Of a stretch of 5,510 nt of DNA, positions 1 to 5,480 are shown piece after piece. The stretch is from Bacteroidota bacterium (GTDB lineage: Bacteria > Zhuqueibacterota > JdFR-76 > DREG01). The stretch covers positions 1 to 5,510 of the forward strand of contig JAUXJX010000159.1 in the NCBI GenBank assembly GCA_030624545.1, written 5' to 3'. Positions within the stretch are counted from its first letter, which is position 1; every line of letters starts with the position of its first letter. The notes under the pieces were generated by a model. The model did no database searches. It was not told the DNA's origin and saw only the letters and a list, made by a program, of their open reading frames with translations. Both the position numbers and the translations under genes were made by a program.

Positions 1-776
1 ATTCTGCCGATCTCTTTTCCCTCTTTCTGGACAATTACAGTCGGTAGATTCGTTATTTTTTCTTCTTGTATGAGCTTCTTGGGTTGGTCGAATTTTCGGC
101 TTATGCCAAAGTACGAGCAGTTCAAATTCGGATTGCCGCAGTTCGATATAGACTTCATGAATTTCGGTACCCAATCTTTGCAATGGGGGCACCAGGTGCC
201 AAAGACAATCAAAATATTGACCGGTTCGGTGTATCTGGACAAAAACTCGACAGCCTCAGGGTTGGGCTCATACATACCGGCCAGACGCCTGTAGGTAGGT
301 GTATGAGCCTGAATTTCATCCAGGGTGGCCTGACCGACTAGATGTTCCCGCGCAATTATTCTGACTTCCTTTCCAGCCAAATTCACATTGACATGAGATT
401 TGGTTTGGGTATAATTGGCCAGAAATTGTAGCTGCGCGTTCTGGCTTGTCCGCGCAACGAATTCCTCATCCTCATATTTGAGTCGCTCTCCCTTAAGAGA
501 ATATATGATTCGCTCTTTGACGCTGACAACCAGGGTATCTTTGAATTCCGAGGACAAAACCATGAGCAACAGTCTATCATCACTAAGATAGAACCGCGCC
601 TCTTTATCCACCTCGCCGTCGATTTCAATGCTTAGATGACTGACGAGATTCCACTTCTTGGTATTCTGCGCAAAAGCATCGCTCCAGCAGATAAGGGTGA
701 GCAAAATGACCGAGGCTAAAGCACCAAAGATAATCGAATTGTATATGCAGCCTTGCTGAGATCTTCTAAGTGTCAT
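1..776 (-). CDS. Exported thioredoxin-fold protein with CPHC active site (C-terminus cut by window edge)
   Basis: The frame is open for 258 codons from an ATG at 776 to the left edge, with no stop, so the C-terminus is missing. Residues 1-36 form a Sec signal peptide: basic RRSQQ start, hydrophobic core, and a likely type I cleavage after AFA, giving a mature protein starting QNTKKW. Residues about 37-170 are a domain I do not recognise, rich in alternating beta-type residues. From about residue 185 there is a thioredoxin fold: the strand PVNILIVFG, the redox motif WCPHC (Cys196 and Cys199), and the cis-proline strand NLPTVIV (Pro245) followed by EGKEIGR. CPHC is the DsbA-type pair, so a periplasmic thiol oxidoreductase is likely, though direction and partner are unknown. 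Two further cysteines (213, 220) follow the active site. The start at 776 is chosen because GAGG lies 9 nt upstream. An in-frame ATG at 791 lacks a well-placed ribosome site. Confidence 0.85.
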   Translation of the reverse strand, partial: MTLRRSQQGCIYNSIIFGALASVILLTLICWSDAFAQNTKKWNLVSHLSIEIDGEVDKEARFYLSDDRLLLMVLSSEFKDTLVVSVKERIIYSLKGERLKYEDEEFVARTSQNAQLQFLANYTQTKSHVNVNLAGKEVRIIAREHLVGQATLDEIQAHTPTYRRLAGMYEPNPEAVEFLSRYTEPVNILIVFGTWCPHCKDWVPKFMKSISNCGNPNLNCSYFGISRKFDQPKKLIQEEKITNLPTVIVQKEGKEIGR

Positions 777-785
777 CTCCAATAC

Positions 786-789
786 CCTC
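786..789 (-). promoter_or_regulatory. Shine-Dalgarno site that favours the start at 776
   Basis: On the minus strand GAGG ends 9 nt before the ATG at 776. It overlaps the alternative in-frame ATG at 789-791, whose own nearest purine-rich site (GGAG) is about 16 nt away, which is too far. The shorter start gives a normal 36-residue signal peptide. Confidence 0.55.
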
Positions 790-837
790 ATGTTGTAACT
801 AGAGCTACTCCATTCAAAACCTAGTTCGGCCTTACCA

Positions 838-869
838 ATTATATTCTTAATAAATAGTATAACGGTCAA
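838..869 (-). promoter_or_regulatory. Possible sigma-70-type promoter for the thioredoxin-fold gene
   Basis: An AT-rich stretch reading on the minus strand contains a perfect TATAAT (843-838) about 60 nt before the start codon. TTGACC (869-864) lies upstream, but the spacer is 20 nt, longer than the usual 16-18. The -10 box alone may be genuine. The pairing with this -35 is doubtful. Confidence 0.3.
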
Positions 870-941
870 GCTTTATTTTAGTTTGTGCTTAATTCTTTGC
901 CGTGGAGTGCAACCCTGCCGAGGAATCTCTTTTTGCCTCTT

Positions 942-1008
942 CCCTTCCCCCTCTCCAAGTGGAGAGGCCCATCGGCCGGCTCAGGACAGGTGCATTGAGG
1001 GGGTGAGG
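942..1008. repeat. GC-rich nested palindromic intergenic element
   Basis: An inner palindrome CCTCTCCA-AG-TGGAGAGG (950-967) has 8-nt perfect arms. An outer pair, 942-953 (CCCTTCCCCCTC) and 997-1008 (GAGGGGGTGAGG), matches at 10 of 12 positions, with 7 consecutive perfect pairs. The enclosed segment also contains the self-complementary GGCCGGC-type sequence near 974-980. This layout is typical of dispersed non-coding repeats. I recall similar CCCTCTCC...GGGGTGAGG elements in environmental genomes, but a second copy is not present here to prove repetition. Confidence 0.5.
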
Positions 1009-1123
1009 TATAAACAAAAAGAGTATACATGGGGAAAATCAAAATCCGCCAAAACGGTGGCAATTTAAGGTGCGATTTGAACTCACTCCGGATGATGATG
1101 ACCAAACCCCTTTTAGACCAGCT

Positions 1124-1741
1124 CTACTGCTTCAGCTCTTCCCTGATAGTCTCCATCTCTTGCTTCACCTGCAGCGCCACCGCACTTTCGCTTTCAAGAA
1201 GGAGATATTTTCCGAAACTCTGCAGGGCCTTTTCATTTTCTTTAAGACCGAAACGGTAGGTAATGGCTAGTTGCAGCCACGCATCCCCATAATCTGGCGC
1301 CGCTTCCGCGATGCGACTCAGCACTTCAACAGACTCCCCCGGTCTTCCGCTCTGCCTGAGGGCAACACCCAGTTCTATGAAGATTTCAGGAGCCCGAGGA
1401 TTGAGCAGTGCGGCTTTTTGAAATCTCTCGGCCGCCTTTTCCGGCATGCCGTGCTCCAGATACATATGGCCCAGATGCCTCAGCGTGTTGTAATCCTCCG
1501 GATTTTCCCTTAATTGGGCTTCCAATTTGTCTATTTCGTCATGAAGCTCAGTGGGGTCATTCGACGTTGCAGCCGCTTGCTGTTGCTTTGGTGCGTCGTC
1601 GCGGGAATGAACGTGATCAGGTCCTTTCTCGAATGCGGGTATGAACCGGTAGATAGCAAAACCGACAAATATCGTGACCAAGCAAAGTAAAACGAGTTCT
1701 TGCTGTGTAATTTTTGAGCGTGCCTTCTTGCGATCTGCCAT
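1124..1741 (-). CDS. Membrane-anchored tetratricopeptide repeat (TPR) protein
   Basis: This 205-residue protein begins with a basic cytoplasmic stub (RKKARSK), then one transmembrane helix at about residues 15-34. A charged, Gln/Ala-rich linker runs to about residue 65. Three consecutive TPR units follow, at about 82-115, 116-149 and 150-184. They show the usual pattern of a small residue in helix A, A-x-x-x-[FY] in helix B and a closing Pro, as in KAAERFQKAALLNP. The positive-inside rule places the repeats in the periplasm. The C-terminus is a short charged helix. TPR domains are protein-binding scaffolds, and the partner cannot be read from the sequence. The anchor-plus-TPR layout is like that of the cytochrome c assembly protein CcmI/CycH, but no other ccm gene is present, so I do not assign that role. 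GGGAG lies 9 nt before the ATG. The gene starts 48 nt after the preceding small gene, so the two are probably cotranscribed. Confidence 0.88.
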   Translation of the reverse strand: MADRKKARSKITQQELVLLCLVTIFVGFAIYRFIPAFEKGPDHVHSRDDAPKQQQAAATSNDPTELHDEIDKLEAQLRENPEDYNTLRHLGHMYLEHGMPEKAAERFQKAALLNPRAPEIFIELGVALRQSGRPGESVEVLSRIAEAAPDYGDAWLQLAITYRFGLKENEKALQSFGKYLLLESESAVALQVKQEMETIREELKQ

Positions 1742-1789
1742 TTCTTATCGCTCCCTGCTGCGTCGATGGGATGCCACCGAATCGAAGAT

Positions 1790-1987
1790 TTATGGTGTGG
1801 TAGCATCCTCTTTCTGAATAACCGCTTCGAGCTTCTCGAGGCGGGTGCTGATCTGCCGGAGATATTCGATTATGATGGCATGTGTATACACTGCATCGAT
1901 ACCGACCGGCGATTCCGGGGAACCGATCCGCGCGATCAACTCACCGTAGTCGGACTTTGGCTTGCTTAACGGATCGCTTGAACTCAT
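1790..1987 (-). CDS. Small protein of unknown function with C-terminal coiled-coil character (65 aa)
   Basis: The start at 1987 is chosen because AGGAG sits 6 nt upstream. The same frame is open to an ATG at 2122, but that extension looks non-coding and overlaps the probable promoter. The protein has a polar N-terminus (SSSDPLSKPKSDYGE), a central segment with the look of a conserved motif (LIARIGSPESPVGIDAVYTH), and a C-terminal amphipathic helix of about residues 36-61 (IIIEYLRQISTRLEKLEAVI) with heptad-like spacing that could form a coiled coil. It has no signal peptide, membrane segment or metal site, so it is probably cytoplasmic. It lies between the ureohydrolase and the TPR gene. I do not recognise a named family. 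The strong ribosome site and the tight downstream spacing support a real gene. Confidence 0.75.
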   Translation of the reverse strand: MSSSDPLSKPKSDYGELIARIGSPESPVGIDAVYTHAIIIEYLRQISTRLEKLEAVIQKEDATTP

Positions 1988-1993
1988 GTTGCT

Positions 1994-1999
1994 CTCCTC
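1994..1999 (-). promoter_or_regulatory. Shine-Dalgarno site that sets the start of the 65-aa gene
   Basis: The minus strand reads GAGGAG, then AGCAAC, then ATG at 1987. The 6-nt spacing is close to ideal. This supports the internal start over the longer open frame from 2122. Confidence 0.75.
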
Positions 2000-2037
2000 T
2001 AAATTTGCTTCATTACCTGTCAATTTTTCATATGATA

Positions 2038-2065
2038 AATATAATCCCATTTTACTCAGTGACAA
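2038..2065 (-). promoter_or_regulatory. Probable sigma-70-type promoter for the small gene and TPR gene
   Basis: On the minus strand TTGTCA (2065-2060, 5 of 6 to the consensus) is followed after 16 nt by TATATT (2043-2038, 5 of 6). It lies in the AT-rich 162-nt gap after the ureohydrolase stop. Transcription would start near 2031, giving a leader of about 44 nt before the ATG at 1987. This would let the two downstream genes be transcribed independently of the ureohydrolase. A TTGACA at 2017-2022 has no matching -10 and is too close to the start. Confidence 0.45.
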
Positions 2066-2149
2066 ATTTTTGTTCATTGAGGTTTGATACCAAGCGAGTG
2101 AAAAGTGAGATTGCCCCCACACATTTGATCTTGGAGGGCCGGCAGAGAA

Positions 2150-2962
2150 TCACTCCAGCGTTTTTGCCATGATCTCCTTGAGCACTTTCGCGGCCGCCAT
2201 GGTCGTGATGCCCAGCGGATCCCTGCCCGGATTGCACTCGACAACATCGGCACCGACAATGTGAGCAGACAAACTCTGAATCACCTCCAACACCTGTCGC
2301 ACAGATGCGCCTCCCGGCTCATGATGGGAGACGCCGGGAGCAAAAGCCGGATCGAGCACGTCCATGTCGAATGATACGTAGAGTGCCGTCTGCGTAGGAA
2401 AATCTATTTCGCTCCTCCATTCCCTCATTTCGATGGTTTCAACACCAAATCGAGCCGCCTGCTCTCGTTGATGTCCGTTACTTGTGCGAATTCCAATCTG
2501 TACGAGCCGCCCGGCCAACTTTTCCTCCATAATTCGAGCAAAAGGACATGCGTGGGAATACCGGTTTCCCTGGAACTCATCATACAGATCGGGATGGGCA
2601 TCAAATTGAAGAATGGTTAGGTTGGGGTGTTTCTTGCTGAATGCCTTGATGATTGGATAAGTGATGGAATGATCGCCGCCAAGGGAAATTGGTTTATGGC
2701 CGTGACCCAAGAGATCGGAAATCGATTCCTCAATTTTGGCTTGGTAGTCATCTCCGGGAGAGAAGGATATATCTCCAATGTCAATAATCACAGATGACTC
2801 ACCCAGATTCACTCCGGACTCACTCCAAAGATTAGAGGAATCTGAATGCAGTGCCTTTCTGATCAGCGGAGGCGCCTTGGCGGCGCCTTTCATGAAGGAT
2901 GAATTCTCATCATATGGAAAACCAATTAACGCTAGTCTTGAAGTGTTTGCTTTCTCTGGAAT
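2150..2962 (-). CDS. Agmatinase/arginase-family ureohydrolase, apparent ATT start
   Basis: The ureohydrolase family uses a two-manganese centre to hydrolyse guanidino compounds (agmatine, arginine and relatives) to urea plus an amine. All six metal ligands are visible in the 270-residue reading: His98 in LGGDHS, Asp121/His123/Asp125 in FDAHPD, and Asp199/Asp201 in SFDMDVLDPAFAPG. The family's C-terminal segment is also present (VVECNPGRDPLGITTMAAAKV). The loop after the last ligands reads GVSHHEPGG rather than the GTGTPEPGG of classical agmatinases, so the substrate is uncertain. The protein is cytoplasmic, with no signal peptide. The first ATG (2893) would give 247 residues and drop the first beta strand, since family-like sequence (LALIGFPYDENSSF) reads in frame just upstream. 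No ATG, GTG, TTG or CTG occurs between the upstream stop (2990-2992) and 2893. An ATT at 2962 sits 10 nt after AGGAG and is the best start. No convincing promoter is visible, and readthrough from the lipoprotein gene is possible. Confidence 0.92.
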   Translation of the reverse strand: MPEKANTSRLALIGFPYDENSSFMKGAAKAPPLIRKALHSDSSNLWSESGVNLGESSVIIDIGDISFSPGDDYQAKIEESISDLLGHGHKPISLGGDHSITYPIIKAFSKKHPNLTILQFDAHPDLYDEFQGNRYSHACPFARIMEEKLAGRLVQIGIRTSNGHQREQAARFGVETIEMREWRSEIDFPTQTALYVSFDMDVLDPAFAPGVSHHEPGGASVRQVLEVIQSLSAHIVGADVVECNPGRDPLGITTMAAAKVLKEIMAKTLE

Positions 2963-2972
2963 GGCGCCAATT

Positions 2973-2977
2973 CTCCT
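2973..2977 (-). promoter_or_regulatory. Shine-Dalgarno site pointing to an ATT start codon
   Basis: The minus strand reads GAGGAG (2978-2973), then 10 nt, then ATT at 2962-2960. The downstream codons continue in frame into the conserved ureohydrolase N-terminus. No such site precedes the ATG at 2893, where the upstream codons (GAG AAT TCA TCC TTC) contain only GAG and encode family-like protein sequence. Confidence 0.5.
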
Positions 2978-3000
2978 CGTTTGGCTTTGTCATTATTTAA

Positions 3001-3073
3001 CCACAGAGAGCACTGAGACTGCAAAGTCGATCTTTTCGAAATGTAACTTGTCAAATCTCTGTGCCCTCTGTGG
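3001..3073. repeat. Imperfect 18-bp inverted repeat (CCACAGAG...CTCTGTGG element)
   Basis: Left arm 3001-3018 (CCACAGAGAGCACTGAGA) and right arm 3056-3073 (TCTCTGTGCCCTCTGTGG) are complementary at 16 of 18 positions around a 37-nt centre. It lies 8 nt beyond the stop codon of the lipoprotein gene and ends 38 nt before the ureohydrolase start. On the transcript it would fold into a long stem-loop, but no U-run follows, so it is not a classical intrinsic terminator. It could stabilise the 3' end or attenuate readthrough. I recall very similar CCACAGAG...CTCTGTGG elements in many uncultivated-bacterium genomes. That is memory, not a search. Confidence 0.6.
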
Positions 3074-3081
3074 CCACTATT

Positions 3082-5451
3082 TCACTTTGAATGTCCCACC
3101 AGTATGTCCTCGAAAGTTAGATTCCCAATGGGGTATTTTCTCCAGTCCTGGTAATCGAAATGCCACCATTCGAACTTATACACCTCGAATCCTTCAGCCT
3201 CCACTGCATCACGCAGAAGTTCGCGCAGCCAGCGCTGCTCCGACGTGCCGCCCGGATAATCCGGATATGAGCGTTCGGAGAATTCATCATATCCGCCCAC
3301 CATCTGCACCGCCTCTCCGGTGTTCAGTTCATAGAGCGTTACATCCGCGGCACAACCCCTGTTATGGCGGGATCCTTCGGATGGAGGCGCCACAAATATC
3401 TTGTACTCCTCCGGGGTCGCATCCCAGAACATCTTGGTCACGTACCATGGCCGGTAGGCATCGTGGATTAGCAATCCATAGCCCTTGTCCTTCAGATTTT
3501 GATGGGCTCGAACCAAAGCCTCGGCCGCCGGCCTTTGCATTAAGGCTTTGGCCTGATCATAAAATACCGTGCTCATGAAGTTATTGGTTGAGCTGTATCG
3601 AATATCAAATTTGATGGTTGCATCCAGGGCAGACAAATCAACCAGATCCGGTTCCAGAAACTCGCCATCTTCCTCGGGTGGCTGCGCAGCAAGGGCAATT
3701 TTCCGCAGTTCGTCCCCAGGACTGAGCGGCTCAATCTTGAATGTTGCGCCCTCGTCCGCTCCGACTGCCCTGCGTTTGAAGACCACACTGGCCGCCTCTA
3801 CTTCAGTCGCCCTCCCTGCGGCATCGCGTGTGAAGATCAGCTTCTCTCCGTGATACAAGCCGAAATTGGGAAAAGCAAACACATCCTGTGAAATCTCTTC
3901 GAGGGGGTAATAGAAGAACCATTCAATCAGGGCAAAGAGCTTTCCTCGCTTCTCCAAGATGAAAAGAATATTGTGATCCCAGCCGTATTCGCCGATCAAG
4001 CCTTTCCATCGGGCCGGAATTGGTTCAGGTTTGCGGGACGGCTCGCGGGTCAGCGTTTCGCCGTTAACGAGGATTCGATCATTGTCCAGAGGCAGAAATC
4101 TTCTGCCATAGGTCTGCCTGCCGTCGGTAATCAACGTATCGCCAATTGACTTTACCTTTGTCCTGATGCTGCCATAATAGGCATGAAGCTCGCCATTTCT
4201 CTCCACGAGCTCAATTGTCCTTCTTTGATCGCTGAATCTTCCCTCTAATTGCCTGGCCACATCTTCCGGAACATCACCGGTTTTGTGATATCGTGGTAAC
4301 GGTTCGCCGACTCGCTTCGCCGTCATAAGCCTAAAGGCATAATTATTAATCCGGCCGGCAACTGAATTAACTGCATCCAGGGTAATGATGGTGACAACCC
4401 CCAGCTTCTCGTCCGGAAGCGCTGCGATCTGGGTAGCATATCCGTACATCACACCGCCGTGACCGATCTGGCGCTTTCCATCCAATTGGCCGACATAAAA
4501 ACCAAGTCCAAAGCCGGATTGTTGTCCTTCCTCGGCATATTGGATTTCCCACATTTTCTCCAGCGTTTCCGGCTGAAGGATCTGACCGCCGGGAGCAGTC
4601 CCGCCGTTGAACAACATCTTCATGAATTCGGCTAGATCCTTCGCCGTGGAATACATCCCTGCCGCCGGAACCATGCCCAGCTCGAAAGTCGGCGCCTCGA
4701 AGAGACGGCCGTCGTAGCCCCACATATAGCCGATCGCCAGGTGCTCAATGATCTCCGGCTTAGGTACGTAGGAGCTTCGGGACATGCCGATGGGGTCTAA
4801 AATGTTGGTCTGCATATGTTGATCGAAGGACTGCCCTTCGACTTTCTCAACTGCATAACCGGCAACAGAGATGGCCGCGTTCGAGTATTTGGTCCGTGAT
4901 TCCGGCTCGTAAACGATATCTGTACTATTCAAGCTTTCCACCAATTGGGCAACGGTGGGTTCCGTAGGATCAAAGTAATGCCCCACCGGGGGTTCCCGGA
5001 CAATGCCGGAGCGATGACTCATAATCTGTCGGAGGGTTATCTCTCGATCAAAAGAATTGCGCGGTTGAAATTCGGGCAGATAATCGGTGATGGGCGCGTC
5101 AATGTCCACATCCCCGCGTTCAACAAGCTGCATGACAGCCATATCGGTGAAGAGCTTTGATAGCGAAGCGATGCGATGGACAGTTCCCGCTGTGGCTGGA
5201 ATTCCTTCGTCCGGATCGGCCATTCCGAACCCCTGGGCCCAGACTATTTCTTGATCGTCCACCAGTGCAATTGAAATGGCCGGCAAATCCTTGTCTTCCA
5301 TCTCATACGCAATGGCCTCCTCTAGCTTTTCGACAACATGGGAATAGTCTTGCCGTGGTTGAATGTTTTCCTGCATTCCCTGGCAGGAGAGAAGAAGCAG
5401 AGAAAATACTAGGATTGGCGTGTAGCGCCGTCGAATATATTTGTTCCTCAT
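3082..5451 (-). CDS. Lipoprotein fusing a serine beta-lactamase-fold hydrolase to a VanX-type D-Ala-D-Ala dipeptidase
   Basis: This 789-residue protein starts with a basic N-terminus, a hydrophobic core and the lipobox LLSC (Cys23). Gln at +2 suggests an outer-membrane lipoprotein. Residues about 35-380 are a class C beta-lactamase/DD-peptidase (S12) domain with SLSK (Ser96 nucleophile, Lys99), YSN (189-191) and HGG (331-333, in place of KTG). Residues about 400-470 and 483-560 are two related copies of a small beta-type domain. Residues about 600-775 are an M15D (VanX/DdpX) dipeptidase: the entry segment DLVDLSALDATIKFDIRYS, Arg667 in DAYRPW, zinc ligands His696 and Asp703 in SRHNRGCAAD, and Glu761/His764 in EWWH. 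The spacings (7 and 3) match VanX. Both catalytic sites look intact. The family reactions suggest action on D-alanyl peptides or esters outside the cytoplasm, perhaps wall-peptide turnover. The true substrate of the serine domain is unknown. GAGG lies 8 nt before the ATG, and an in-frame stop further upstream fixes this start. No vanH, vanA or vanRS-like genes are adjacent. Confidence 0.93.
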   Translation of the reverse strand: MRNKYIRRRYTPILVFSLLLLSCQGMQENIQPRQDYSHVVEKLEEAIAYEMEDKDLPAISIALVDDQEIVWAQGFGMADPDEGIPATAGTVHRIASLSKLFTDMAVMQLVERGDVDIDAPITDYLPEFQPRNSFDREITLRQIMSHRSGIVREPPVGHYFDPTEPTVAQLVESLNSTDIVYEPESRTKYSNAAISVAGYAVEKVEGQSFDQHMQTNILDPIGMSRSSYVPKPEIIEHLAIGYMWGYDGRLFEAPTFELGMVPAAGMYSTAKDLAEFMKMLFNGGTAPGGQILQPETLEKMWEIQYAEEGQQSGFGLGFYVGQLDGKRQIGHGGVMYGYATQIAALPDEKLGVVTIITLDAVNSVAGRINNYAFRLMTAKRVGEPLPRYHKTGDVPEDVARQLEGRFSDQRRTIELVERNGELHAYYGSIRTKVKSIGDTLITDGRQTYGRRFLPLDNDRILVNGETLTREPSRKPEPIPARWKGLIGEYGWDHNILFILEKRGKLFALIEWFFYYPLEEISQDVFAFPNFGLYHGEKLIFTRDAAGRATEVEAASVVFKRRAVGADEGATFKIEPLSPGDELRKIALAAQPPEEDGEFLEPDLVDLSALDATIKFDIRYSSTNNFMSTVFYDQAKALMQRPAAEALVRAHQNLKDKGYGLLIHDAYRPWYVTKMFWDATPEEYKIFVAPPSEGSRHNRGCAADVTLYELNTGEAVQMVGGYDEFSERSYPDYPGGTSEQRWLRELLRDAVEAEGFEVYKFEWWHFDYQDWRKYPIGNLTFEDILVGHSK

Positions 5452-5480
5452 ATGCTGATCCTCAGTTTAGGTCATGGATT

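Larger units (their letters stand above)
777..1123. other. Intergenic stretch without a supported gene
   Basis: This 347-nt gap separates the TPR gene from the thioredoxin-fold gene, both read leftward. The short open frames on both strands lack ribosome sites and recognisable protein character. The gap holds one GC-rich palindromic element (942-1008), an AT-rich promoter-like region (about 838-869), and nothing else I can support. I find no clear hairpin with a U-run after the TPR stop codon, so its terminator is not evident. Confidence 0.7.

Noticed and set aside
1045..1062. Hairpin CCGCC...GGTGG as the terminator of the TPR gene
   Set aside because: On the transcribed minus strand the stem has a central A-C mismatch and only a broken T-rich tail, and it lies over 60 nt past the stop codon.
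1880..1892. Palindrome GTGTATACAC as an operator
   Set aside because: It lies inside the 65-aa coding region and is explained by the codons for VYTH. A 10-nt palindrome is common by chance.
2017..2022. TTGACA as a -35 box
   Set aside because: No -10-like hexamer follows at 16-18 nt, and the start point would fall within or after the ribosome site of the small gene.
1988..2122. A longer start for the 65-aa protein at the ATG at 2122
   Set aside because: The extension has no protein-like character, overlaps the candidate promoter, and ignores the well-spaced GAGGAG before the ATG at 1987.
942..3073. The palindromic elements as parts of a CRISPR array or one mobile element
   Set aside because: The three palindromes are unrelated in sequence, occur once each, have no regular spacers, and no transposase, integrase or cas gene lies between them.
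2778..3578. A 266-residue open frame on the plus strand across the ureohydrolase and lipoprotein 3' ends
   Set aside because: It lies opposite two genes with clear catalytic motifs, runs through a palindromic repeat, has Pro/Arg-rich low-character translation, and lacks a ribosome site. It is a shadow frame.
3082..5451. Part of a vancomycin-resistance gene cluster
   Set aside because: Only the VanX-type domain is present, it is exported, and there is no VanH, VanA/B ligase or two-component system in the window.
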